64,000 nucleotides of DNA from Adiantum capillus-veneris. Lineage: Eukaryota; Streptophyta; Polypodiopsida; Polypodiales; Pteridaceae. Shown here piece after piece: positions 43,708 to 54,097 of this stretch (the stretch's first letter is position 1; every line of letters starts with the position of its first letter). Position numbers and translations under genes: made by a program. The notes under the pieces were generated by a model. It saw only the letters and a list, made by a program, of their open reading frames with translations. It was not told the origin of the DNA and did not search any database. Location of the stretch: assembly GCA_014529385.2 (NCBI GenBank), contig CM043964.1, positions 38,997 through 102,996 on the forward strand, in the 5' to 3' direction.

Positions 43708-44205
43708 CTAATCTAGAAAGAGTGAGGTCGAAGCAACTCCAAGCTCCGAGCGCAAAAGGATGAAACGTGACTCGTTGAGGCCTTTGGTCAAAATGTCTGC
43801 AATCATCTGGTCACTTGGATAGTGTTCAACCATAATGGTTCCTTTGCGTACTTCATACTTGACATAATGATAATGGACAGCAATGTGCTTTGACTTAATA
43901 TGTTGAACATAGTCTTTTGCAAGACTAATAGCACTTTGGTTGTCACACCGCAAGGGTGTGCTAGAAAGAGGAGAGTGACCAATATCAACCAGCATTTGTC
44001 GAAGCCAAATCAACTCACGAGCTGCAAGTGATGCCGCAACATATTCTGACTCAGTCGTAGAAACTACAACACAACGTTGTTTCTTGCTAGTCCAAGAAAC
44101 AAGACAACCATTTATAAAGAAGCAATTTCCATTGGTAGATCGCATATATAAATGTGAGCTTGCCCAGTCTGCATCTGTGTAACCCAAAAGAGAAAGAGAT
44201 TGCAT
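43708..44205 (-). pseudogene. RNase H of copia element C
   Basis: The frame gives LLGYTDADWASSHLYMRSTN, LVSWTSKKQRCVVVSTTESE, a REL-IWLRQMLVDIG helix and HIAVHYHYVKYEVRKGTI, the standard copia RNase H in order, ending DILTKGLNESRFILLRSELG. It would degrade template RNA. It is separated from RT only by a frameshift near 44205, and both sides read in register with the family otherwise. Confidence 0.9.
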
Positions 44206-46462
44206 AGAATCTGATGTGAGTTGTCGTCGATAGACTAAACCAAAAATCTGTAGTGCCTTTCAAGTATTTCAACACACGCTTTGCAGCAGACCAATGCTTA
44301 AGAGAAGGACATGCAAGATGTTGTCCAAGATAATTAGCAGCAAACAGAATATCAGGACGAGTGTTCATGCCAACAAACTGAAGACATCCAATCAAGTTAG
44401 CATAAGGTTGATTTGTGACAAGTTGACCGCCATTGTCAGAAGTGTTCTTCGTAGAGCTTGCAAGACAAGGTGTGTTGGCTGAATGTGCAGATTCCATACC
44501 AAATTTTTGAATAGTATCTGCAATAAACTTTGACTGTCGAAGGAATAAAATACCTTTTGTACGGTTCCGTTGGATTTGAATGCCAAGACACGAGTGAATC
44601 TCTCCAAGATCCACCATATCAAATGCAGAAGACAATAACTTTTTCACTTGCTGAAGAAATCCCAAATCATTGGAAACAAGGATGGTATCATCCACATAAA
44701 GAGCAAGAATCACAAAACTGCTACCTTGGCGTTTTATGTATAAGTTCGGGTCTGACGAGCAAGAGATGAATCCTTTAGAGGTGAGAAAAAGATCAAATTT
44801 TGTATACCAGGCTCGCGAAGCTTGTTTGAGACCATATAGTGCCTTATGGAGTTGAGCAACAAGGTCTTCTTTACCTGGAATAACAAACCCTTCTGGTTGT
44901 TCCATATAAATTTCCTCTTCCAAGTCACCATTAAGAAAAGCAGTTCGCACATCCATTTGATGAGATTCTAAATCAAATTGAACAGCAAATGCCAATAAAA
45001 CTCGAACACTTGTAATGCGAACAACTGGTGAAAAAGTCTCTTGATAATCAACACCAGCTACTTGGGAGTAACCTTTTGCAACTAGACGCGCCTTGAACTT
45101 GTCAAAAGATCCATCTGCTTTTACTTTTGTCTTATACACCCACTTACATTTAATAGCTGTACGACCAGGAGGTAATTCAGTTAGTATCCATGTACCTTTA
45201 GAGATAAGAGAATCGTACTCTGCTTCCATAGCCTCTTGCCATTGATCCTTCTGTGGTGAAGAGATAGCTTCATCATAAGTAATGGGATCTTCGGAAGTAG
45301 AAAAAGCATTATCAGCAATATCGTCATCATGAACATGACATGAGCCATGTTCAAAATCAATAGGCAGATCAACAAAAATATCAATATCATCATTGGCAAC
45401 ATTCGGAATGGATGGTTGTGAAGAGGAAAGTTGCTCTATAGGAAGAGTTTCATCTTCTGAAATAAATGGAAAAGCTTGAAGCAATGATTTAGTATCATCA
45501 GAATCATCCATGGACCATGAGCCTCCCATAAGCTGTTCGTTAAAAGTAGCATCACAATTCACAATTACTTTCTTGGAGGAAGGGTCATAGAATTTGTAGC
45601 CTTTGGAAGTGTCAAAATATCCAATAAAAATAACTTTAAGACCAGGAGCATCAAGATTTGTTCGTGTTTCTTTGGGAACATGAATATAAGCAATACATCC
45701 AAAGGTTCGAAAATGAGATACAGAAGGAATGTCACCTGTCCATGCTGTGATGGGTGTCTTACCTGAGGGTGCAGTAGTAGGAAGATGATTCTGAATAAAT
45801 ACTGCTGTCAAAGTAGCTTCAGCCCAAAAAACACGAGATAAGCCAGAATGAATCAGCATACATCTTACAGCATTGAGAATAGTGCGATTCTTTCGTTCAA
45901 CAACACCGTTCTGTTGAGGCAAATATGGAATAGTGTGTTCATGATGAATTCCACTGTCAGCACAGTAACTCACAAACTCTCGAGAAACATATTCGCCTCC
46001 ATTGTCACTACGAAGCTTCTTAAGGCGACGACCAGTTTGAAGTTCTGTAGCCTTGTGGAATTGTTTGAAAACAGATAAGGCTTCAGATTTTTGTCTAAGT
46101 AGAAATACAGTCGTATACCTTGAGAAATCATCAATGAAAGTAATGAAGTAGCAATATTGTGATCTCGAAGAAGGTAGAGGTCCACATATATCAGTATGAA
46201 CAAGATCCAATATGTCATGAGAATGAGTTGTATTTGAAAGAGGAAAGGGTTTGCGATTGTGTTTCCCAAGAGCACAAAATTCACAAATTCCCATATGAGG
46301 ATGGACTTTAAGATCCATGCCATGAATAAGATCACGACGTTGAAGATCAAGGAGTTTTGAGAAATCAGCATGAACAAAACGGTGATGCCATACTTTGCAA
46401 TCATGATCACCTGGAGCAGTGACAACATTTGCTACACGATCGTTGAGAGAGAGTTCAAACAA
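44087..46462 (-). pseudogene. Integrase and reverse transcriptase of copia element C
   Basis: A single open frame of 791 residues. Integrase comes first: the HHCC finger in VWHHRFVHADFSKLLDLQ and CEFCALGKHNRKPF, then catalytic Asp, Asp and Glu in LVHTDICGPLP, KLRSDNGGEYVS and GVVERKNRTIL. An acidic linker follows. RT has WVYKTKVKADGSFDKFKARL, HQMDVRTAFLNGDLEEEIYM, a LYGLKQASRAWY box and catalytic ALYVDDTILVS. The last 50 residues belong to a wrong frame after a frameshift near 44210. The domain set and order are those of Ty1/copia, in which integrase precedes RT. Confidence 0.9.
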
Positions 46463-46485
46463 ATTACCATTTCGAGGAGCAGTGG

Positions 46486-46926
46486 CTATAGTCTGTCCAT
46501 CTTTCTCAATTCGGCATTTGGTATATCAAATCCAACAAAAAGACCAAGATCAACAAGTCTAGCAACTGAAAGAAGATTACGTTGAAGATTTGGTACATGT
46601 AATACTCCTCGCAAAATTCGAGTGGAAGAAGATAAGGTACCAAGATATAAGTCTCCAATACCCTTTACTTGACAAGTAGTATCATCAGCAAGATAAACAA
46701 CACGTTGAACTGGTAGTGGATGATAGTTATGGAGCCACTTAGACTGATATGTCATATTTCCTGTAGCACCAGAATCGACAATAAAAAGTGATCCATCGCG
46801 TACATGAAGTATTCTGTTTGGAGCAACTGAACATAGGACGCAGCTTGTTTTTGGTACAATTTTGTTTCGATGTTCAGTAGCATATGCTCTATTCCGATCT
46901 ATGTCGAATCGACGCTTATAGCACAT
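46486..46926 (-). pseudogene. Aspartic protease of copia element C
   Basis: The active site is LFIVDSGATGNMTYQ, the DSGA form usual in copia. It is followed by VQRVVYLADDTTCQVKGIGD, RGVLHVPNLQRNLLSVARL and GFDIPNAELRK, the expected protease-to-integrase passage. Frameshifts at about 46930 and 46505 detach it from gag and integrase. It cuts the polyprotein during particle maturation. Confidence 0.9.
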
Positions 46927-46944
46927 ATGAGTGGGATGATCAAA

Positions 46945-47895
46945 TCATCCAAAATATTCACAACAAGAAGAAGAAGAGTCTCTAGATAAACATGGTTGTT
47001 TTGTGGTAATATTGTGTTCTTCATCATATTGACGTGCCCAACAATCATCTTGAGTATGGCCATTTCTGTTGCAGTAAGAACATTGCTTATTAGGAAATTT
47101 GAGACGAGAGAAAATATTACCGCGACGGCCACCTCTGCGGTTTCCTCGTTGAAATGGACGCCTTCCAGCATAAAAAGCCCGTTCCATCTGTTGTGACTCA
47201 GTCTCCTCGTGTGAAATCATAGCTGTATCTTGACTAGCATTACGACGTTCTTGACGTTGAGAGTATTCAATTAAAGACATGCAGGCTTGGTCGAAATAAA
47301 GACCATCTTTATTAGAGAGAATAGTAACAATGTTATCATAAGAAGAGTCCTTCACCGTATCAAGGAGAAGTGTAATCAGTTGCTTTTGTGGAACAGGATC
47401 ACCGGCAGCAGCAAGTTGATTAATAATAGATTTGAAAGATTCAATATGTCCCGTCATGGTAGTACCAACTTCATATTGTAACTTGTTAAGCAACCCTCTC
47501 AAATAAAGTATTTCTGTGATAGATTTCTTCTGAAAGTTTGTAATAAGGTACTTCCATACGTCGTGGGAAGTAGGCAGTTCGTACATATCAAGCAAAAGAG
47601 AATCAGTAAGAGCAGAAAGAATATACCGACGAGTTGCTTTATCACATCGTTGCCAATCCGTATAGGCAACATTCCAATCTTCAAATATAGGTCCTTCAGT
47701 GATAAGCACGTTATCATTATCCGTATCAACAGGCTGAGGCGGACAAACACGATTTCCAAGAACAACATTGGAGATTTCATCGCCTTCAAGAATTAACAAC
47801 ATCTTTGCTTTCCAGCCTGGAAAACCTTGACCTTTGAAAGGAGGCACAGAACGCTGGCCAGAAGGAAAGCCGTTGACGAGAATATTCATAGCCAT
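46945..47895 (-). pseudogene. gag of copia element C
   Basis: I place the start at the ATG at 47895 (MAMNILVNGFPSGQRSVPPF). The open frame extends upstream to 48312 but that part looks like leader. The capsid region shows WKAKMLLILEGDEISNVV, TRRYILSALTDSLLLDMYEL and VWKYLITNFQKKS, typical of copia gag. An Arg/Gly-rich stretch (GNRRGGRRGNIFS) precedes one CCHC knuckle, CSYCNRNGHTQDDC. It forms the particle and binds RNA. A frameshift near 46935 separates it from protease. Confidence 0.9.
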
Positions 47896-48312
47896 ATCTT
47901 GTTGCGAGAAGACGTATAAGATAAGATCGCAGAATTTGCACACCATATATGGTGAAGGCCGTAATTGAGAATGAGAGAGATATGAGGACTGCATTCTGTC
48001 AACGATAAACGTAAGAAGGATGCTCAAGGAACTTCCAAAGATGTGAGAGACGTCACCCAAAAAGGGCAGGGTAAAGGAGACGTTAATAATAAAAGAGTCC
48101 TCAAAATAGAGTGGCGTGAGACGCAAGATTGATGGGCACAATACGAATAGCAAAAAGCTAAATCTTCTCGAAAAAGTTAACGCCAAAATAAGAAAAACGA
48201 TCGCGAACGCTTCACGAAGAAGTAGGACGAAGAAAGCTGCGTCAAGCTCAATTGTAGTAAAAACAGCATAACTTTCTGCTGCGAACTCCGATTGACGCAA
48301 ACCTAGACGCAA

Positions 48313-48677
48313 ACCTAGAACTCAAATTGAAGAGCTCGAGGAGACGAACAAGTTTTGGATGAAAAGTGTCATTGCGCTACGCTCCATTGCGTTTTTTCCA
48401 TTTCTCCAAATTTTGAGCAGAACAGCAAGAAAAATTGAGATGAAGTTCAGGGTGTCATCAACAAGAAAACGTAATCAACGATTAGATTGATTAGCAATAA
48501 ACGTCACACAAAACACTAATCATATTCTTCTTAACACAAAACAACCACAGTTAACAAGAATCAATGCTCAAAAATAAAATTTGTAGCAATTTTTGAATCT
48601 TACATGCAAATCGCATACACATACTGTTTTGTCACCATGAATTGAATCGGCGCATGATCGTTACTTCTCTGATACCA
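48313..48677 (-). other. 5' leader and primer site of copia element C
   Basis: Sequence between the 5' LTR and gag on the minus strand. The primer site TGGTATCAGAGAAG lies at 48677-48664, initiator-Met type with changes after GAG. No other motif is evident. Confidence 0.75.
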
Positions 48678-48820
48678 TGTTGAGATGTAGCGAGAAAGAG
48701 AGAGAGACAAGACAAGAGACACACCATATACGCTCCCAAAGACTGATTCATATTGAGGACAAGATAGAAATATATAGGTGAGACCAAGTTGAGTAGAGTG
48801 AGCCATATATAGCTTCAACA
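48678..48820 (-). repeat. 5' LTR of copia element C (143 bp)
   Basis: It matches 43315-43459 with about six substitutions and a GA length change. It has TGTTGAG/CTTCAACA ends. Confidence 0.9.
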
Positions 48821-48825
48821 CCTAC

Positions 48826-49364
48826 TTGATGCTCGGGTTCTATTGTTGACAATTTATGCATACAAATACAATCTATATTTTGGGTTCTCACTGCTCTACT
48901 TCTAGGGAAATTTTTCCAAAATTTTTCCAAGTTGTAATGGCTGGTTTTTTGGTCTTTTGAGCCATTTATGCTGTTATGCTGCTGAAATTTTGGCAAAATC
49001 AGAGGATAAGACAGGTGTGGTTTCTTGGGAGCTGCATGGTTGACTTTAATGGATGATCAAAATGGCCCTCAATTCACTCCTTTTCATTTAGCCCAGAGAA
49101 TCCAGATAAATGTTCATGTGTCCAGGAAGATTTTTTTCCAGCGCATAGTCTTTATGTTTGGGCCAGGAAGATTAAGAGATCCTGGAATGTCCTTTGCCTG
49201 TTGTAATTCCAATGATTAACTATGAAAACTCATTTGATGTGCATGTGTTTTTCCTTATCTAAAACTGAGCTCCATTGAAGTTTCTGGGGATTGGGTAGTG
49301 AAAAGTTTTGGGTTCTTCCACGTGTGTTCGAAGGGGTTCTCAAAGAATCGTAATTTGGCTAGCC
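48826..49364 (+). other. Leader of G3, second part
   Basis: Non-coding sequence between the copia insertion and the G3 gag start. A short stretch at 49110-49240 reads in two frames like the repeat phrases at 16904-17351 (KIFFQRIVFMFGPGRL, then PVVIPMINYENSFDV). Otherwise nothing is recognisable. Confidence 0.5.
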
Positions 49365-50498
49365 ATGGCTTTCTCTTATCCGGAGTTTCATGGAAGAAGT
49401 GATGAAGATGTGGAAGACTTTTTGGAAAAGATGGAGGTTGCCTGCATTAGCAACCAGATCCATGACCCAGCGCAGATGTTACGTCTTCTCCAAATCTGTT
49501 TGAAGAGTGATGCACGAGTTTGGTCCAAAGCATTTGAAGAGGAGTTTCATGTGGCTAATCCACATGTAAGATTGAGTTGGGACAATCTAAGGCATGGATT
49601 AGAAGTGGAGTTTGTGAAGACAGAAGATCTTGAAAAAGTGTGGCAAGAAGTACAGGCTTTAGTGCAGAAGGAAGGTGAGCCAATAGATGCGTACATACGT
49701 AAGTTCTCATTGGCATGGGAGAGAATGTGCAAGGCCTTAGCACCACAGGTACCCCCGCCTGGCATGATGAAGAAGGATAGGTTCTTGGCTGGTCTTTGGG
49801 AGAATATACGTTGGAGAGTGGAGCTAAAGAAGCCTAGGACATATAAAGATGCACTAGAGGTAGCAAGGAACAAAGAGTGGAAGCTGAGGAAAATGAGCCA
49901 GTTAGGGGTAGAGTCTTTGCCCATGAGGTCTGAATTTCAGCCTATGGATTCTTCGCAAGGTCGCATGCCAGGGGTTCATCATGAACCAGTGGTTGTTGTT
50001 ACTCCTCACGTTATGCCAACAGCGGTCACTACAGCAGTTCAAGATGATGGGTTAAGGAAAGACATGAGGCAAGTGGTAGATTTAATGAAGAATCTCAGCC
50101 TAAACATGCTAGGTCAAGTGGGAAATAATCGAGGTCGAGGGAGGTTTGCAAATCAGCCAGGCATTGAAGAAAGGCCTAAGAATGGTGCTGGACAAAGAAA
50201 TGGTAGGTTCTGGAGGCAAACACCCACATGTTATAATTGCGGAGAGTTGGGCCACATCAGCCCGCAATGTGATAAGCCACCAAGGATGGGGGGAGACATG
50301 TATCCATTGCCAAGACAGATGCTAACTAGGTCAAATGATTATGGCATCGAAATTAAGGGAGATGAAGGAACCAGTGGATTAACCCAGGAGGAAAAGGGAA
50401 AGACAAAAGTGCTAAGTGTAGTCACCTTGGAGAAGGCATCAAAGCTAGAGGATACATTAGTGATGCCTATTGGGAAGAGGACCACAGAGGAAAAGTAA
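49365..50498 (+). pseudogene. gag of G3
   Basis: The start is the ATG at 49365 (MAFSYPEFHGRSDEDVEDFL), which matches the F-G-x-x-xxDxxxFL start of gypsy gag. Upstream codons in frame are probably leader. The capsid domain shows AQMLRLLQICLKSDARVWSK, IDAYIRKFSLAWERMCKAL and FLAGLWENIRWRVELKKPRT. One knuckle, CYNCGELGHISPQC, lies at about 50230. The frame ends in TAA at 50496-50498 but goes on unchanged into the Lys/Arg-rich linker, so this stop is a point mutation rather than the natural end. Confidence 0.9.
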
Positions 50499-51191
50499 GG
50501 AAGAAGTGCCCCAGGTCCTAGTAAGAAGAAGGGAAAGAGCCATGAAGGCGAGGATGTCAAGGCCAAGAGGAAAAGGAGGGCTCGTCGCAAGTTTCATGTT
50601 TCAGATTTTCCACTAGGGCATGGGAAATTGAACTATGACTTGAAGGATGATTTGACAAGCAGGAAGGAGGATGTTACTTTTGGGCAGCTTATAGAGATGG
50701 TGCCTAAACTAAAGCGACAGTGGAAGAGGATGGTTAACCCAATGGAGAAAGAGCCAGAGAGAGGTTCAGTGAAAGTGTTGGCAATGGATGAGCTACCAGA
50801 CATTTGTCCAATAGTAGATGTGTGGCACAAAAGAAAAAATCTAGGACAAGGTTATGTGGATGGTGGAGCCCAAATATGTGTCATAATACACTCATGCGTT
50901 GAGAAGATGGGTCTTACAGTGACTCGGGTGTAAGGCTTCCCGATCAGATTGGCAAACCATCAGAAAGTAAAATGTTTGGGTGTTGTAAAGAGCTTAGAAG
51001 TGGAGGCATATCATGCAAAGGCGGTGGTTGATTTTCATGTGATGCCAGCTGGGCTGGGAGCATATCCTATTATACTGGGTAGACCATGGTTACGTGAAGT
51101 GGGAGCTGTTCAAGATTGGAGACGTGGTACCATTAGCTTCTATGGAAAGATAGGTGCCAAGAAGCTATATAATATGGACACAAGGAAATGA
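50499..51191 (+). pseudogene. Aspartic protease region of G3
   Basis: Same frame as gag, with another TAA at 50931-50933. A basic linker (AKRKRRARRKF) leads to the active site YVDGGAQICVIIHS at about 50850, then VVDFHVMPAGLGAYPIILGR and PWLREVGAVQDW, the flap and ILGRPWL parts. The DGGA form parallels DGGS in G1, so it may be lineage-typical. The frame changes near 51200-51250. Confidence 0.8.
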
Positions 51192-51249
51192 TTGGAGGAG
51201 CTTTATGAAGATGAGGAGTCTAGTGATGAATACTATTCCACAGTGACGG

Positions 51250-52890
51250 ATGAGGACTACCAGCAGTGATGAGGATGCTGATGTTGCATTTCTTTTTATG
51301 GATAAAGAAATCCAGGAGTCTGGTTTAGTTGCATTTGCGAATGAGGTTGAAGATGAAAGTGAAGGGCCTTATGAAGTGATTGAAGGGCTGATGAAAACCA
51401 AGGTTGAATTTTCAAAGAAGCAACAATTGATGAAACAAATGATCAGTGGAGACCTCTCAGCTATGGAGAAGGAGATATATTTGCACATGCTAGCTAGTTT
51501 TCCTGATTTTTTCATTACGTCATATGAAGAGATCAGAGGGTTCAAGGGAGAAGATATGTATATAGACCTGAAAGAAGGTGGTAAGCCAGTATGGCAAAGG
51601 CTAATAAGGATGGGCCAAGAGCAGATGGAAGCCTTGCGGGAAGAGGTGGACAAGCTATTGAAGGTAGGGTTCATAGTCCCAGTGGAGACCACAGAATGGG
51701 TGAGTCCAGTAGTAGTCAGTCCAAAGAAGGATGGGAAGTGGAGGATTTGTGTAGATTTTAAACCCTTAAATGCAGCCACTAAGAACCCATATCCTCTTCC
51801 ATTCATTGATTAGATTTTGGATTCAGTGGCAGGTTATGAGAGGTACAGTGTGTGTGATGGTTTTTCAGGTTATTCTCAATTGAAGATTTCTCTTAAAGAT
51901 CGCACAAAGACAACTTTTATTACGCCATGGGGCTGTTATTGCTACACAGTATTTCCATTTGGGTTGACAAATGGACCATCTTTCTATGAAGAGAGAGCAA
52001 ATTGGGTATTGGAACCATTCATTGGCAATTGTGTTAAATCTTTTATGGATGACTTCTTTGTATACAGCAGTAGGGCTGAGCACTATGAGAAGCTGCAAAT
52101 GGTATTGGCTCGATATGATGAATGTGGAGGACAACTAAATCCAAAGAAATGTCATCTAGCACAGCCAAGGGTGAAGTTATTGGGCCATATGGTGTCTGAA
52201 AATGGCATTGAGGCTGATCCAGACAAGGTTAAGTCTATTATTCTTCTTCCATCACCTACGAGTACGAACCAATTGGAAACCTTTATACACAAAGTGAAGT
52301 ACATGGCATGGTTTATTCCATTGTCTTCACAGCTCCTTTATCCACTACAACAAGTGGCAAAGCATGATCCATTGCAATGGGATGACAAGCGTGAAGAAGT
52401 GTTTCAAGAGGTCAAAGAGGTGTTAGGGGGGTTGTCAGCCATGCAGGCTCCTGATTGGGAGCAAGTGTTTTATGTAAATCCATCACTAGGGGATGATGCC
52501 ATTGGAGCCATGCTATTGCAAAAGGGGAAAGGCAGCCATTATATGAGGCCAGTGTATTGTGCAAGCCGAGTGAATTTGGCAGCAGAGAGAAAGTTCTCGG
52601 AAGTAAAGCTAGTGATGGCCAGTGAAATATTTGCTAGTCGACGATTTCATCATTACTTGCTACCACGACCTTTTGTTTTCTTGACGAGTTATGCCTTTTT
52701 GCCTCAGTTAATTAATGGAACTAACATGTCAAATGTGATGAAGAAATGGGTAATTGAGCTCCAAGATTTTGAGTTCTCTTTTCTAGTGGAAGACAGTACA
52801 AGGGCTACGCTAGCTGATTTGTTGACTTACAAGGAGAATCCCCTCCTTGTTAAGGAAGAGGTGGTGAGAAAGGTAGTTGAAGAAGTGCCA
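51250..52890 (+). pseudogene. Reverse transcriptase and RNase H of G3
   Basis: Frames 51250-51813 and 51817 on are in register and split only by a TAG at 51811-51813. RT shows VETTEWVSPVVVSPKKDGKW, ICVDFKPLNAATKNPYPLPF, VCDGFSGYSQLKISLKDRTK, FPFGLTNGPSFYE and the catalytic box SFMDDFFVYS with both aspartates. The thumb has KVKLLGHMVSENGI-like sequence and LETFIHKVKYMAWFIPLSS. The first RNase H follows (QVFYVNPSLGDDAIGAMLLQ, RPVYCASRVNLAAERKFSE), and lacks the canonical first Asp. It copies element RNA to DNA. Confidence 0.9.
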
Positions 52891-53337
52891 CATATCAACA
52901 ATGCACATGTTTTGTTCTTTGATGGCTCATACAGAAAGAGCCATGATGCCGCTTCAGGGGGAGGGGAAGCTAGTATGCAAGAGAGGGTTCAAATTGGATG
53001 CGCATAGTAACAATGAGGCTGAATATGCTACGTTGGAAGCCAGATTACACATTTGTTTGAAGCATGGGGTTCAAAGGTTGAGCATAAAAGGTGCATAAAA
53101 GGTGATGCCTTGTTAGTTGTGAAGCAAGCTAGGTGTGTGGAAGAGCAAGAACACCTCATTGAAGGAAATGTGTTTTAGAATTAAAGGCCTGTTAAAAAAG
53201 TTTGAGGCATGGAGCATCAGACACATTGAACGTGCTCTAAATGGAGAGGCACATGAAGCAGCTCAAAGCATGATTTGGGAGCTATTTGTGTTGAGGACCA
53301 CTTTACCTCTTTATCATGGCCGGGAAAGTTTGGCTCA
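52891..53337 (+). pseudogene. Second, archaeal-like RNase H of G3
   Basis: After the retroviral-type RNase H, a further domain reads HVLFFDGSYRKSHDAAS, then in another frame AHSNNEAEYATLEARLHICL, and after a short duplication GDALLVVKQARCVEEQEHLI. The FxDGS, NNxAEY and GDxxLVxxQ signatures are those of the archaeal-type RNase H that plant Tat-lineage gypsy elements carry besides their own. Frame changes occur near 52990 and 53095, where the phrase GGTGCATAAAA is duplicated. Its presence places G3 near Tat elements. Confidence 0.75.
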
Positions 53338-54069
53338 AGAAGTGTGAAGATGAAGATTCGGCATCAGCATAACACTTCTTATTACCCGCATTGTAATGGC
53401 TTGAATGAAAGATTCAATGGTGAGTTGGTACAGATTCTTTCAAAAGTGACACAGCACCAAGGAAAGAATTGGGATTTGGAATTGCCTAGTGCATTATGGG
53501 CTTACCGTACTTCGGTGAAGACAGGTACAGGGTTTACTCCATTTCATTTGGTGTATGGAAAGGAAGTACTATTGCCTGTGGAGGTAGAGTTTCCTGCAGT
53601 AAAGATGCTAGAGAAGTTTCTTGGGCCGCCTAGTGATGCATTCAAAGAGAGGCTCTTACAGTTACAAGAGGTTTAGTTGGATAGGATGAGTGCATTGGAA
53701 CATTATGGGCAGATGCAGGATAAGGCTTTGGCAAAGATAAATGAAAAGGTTAAAAGTAAGGGTATCAAGAAACATGACTTGGTTTTGGACTACAACAGTA
53801 AGCTGGACAACACCTTCCAAAAGAAGTTTCAAATTAAGTGGGAAGGCCCTTTCAAGGTAGTGGAGTGTTTTCCGAATGGTATATATCAGTTGGCTAACCT
53901 GGATGGGGTTCTACATAAGTCAAGGGTAAATGGATTGCATCTTAAATTGTATCATGCTAGATTAATGATGGTGGAACAAGATGAGCTGTCTATGGAGCAA
54001 GTAATGTCTGTGAGGGATGAGGAGACTTGTGATGCAATGAGTCTCATATCGGTTTTTGCTCATGAATGA
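53338..54069 (+). pseudogene. Integrase of G3 with deleted N-terminal half
   Basis: The frame picks up at YYPHCNGLNERFNGELVQIL, which holds the last catalytic Glu, then DLELPSALWAYRTSVKTGTG and FTPFHLVYGKEVLLPVEVEF. The C-terminal domain gives FQIKWEGPFKVVECFPNGIY and LDGVLHKSRVNGLHLKLYHA. A TAG at 53674-53676 interrupts it. The HHCC finger and the first two catalytic Asp residues, over 200 residues in the family, are gone at the 53337/53345 junction, so the copy cannot integrate by itself. Confidence 0.85.
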
Positions 54070-54097
54070 TCTAGCAGGCTAGGGGATGGGCAAATTA

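Larger units (their letters stand above)
43315..48820 (-). mobile_element. Ty1/copia retrotransposon C, nearly complete
   Basis: It is 5506 bp with short LTRs (43315-43459 and 48678-48820). On the minus strand it has gag, protease, integrase, RT and RNase H, in copia order. Flanks CTTAC and CCTAC form a target duplication with one change. LTR differences number about six substitutions and a 2-bp indel. Only about three frameshifts break gag-pol, so it is the best preserved coding element here. The primer site is TGGTATCAGAGAAG. It shares its 3' sub-terminal sequence with N3 and is a likely helper. Confidence 0.95.

Noticed and set aside
46926-46945. Programmed frameshift between gag and protease of copia element C
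   Set aside because: Plant copia elements usually use one frame, and further frameshifts of the same kind occur near 46505 and 44205. Mutation is the simpler reading.
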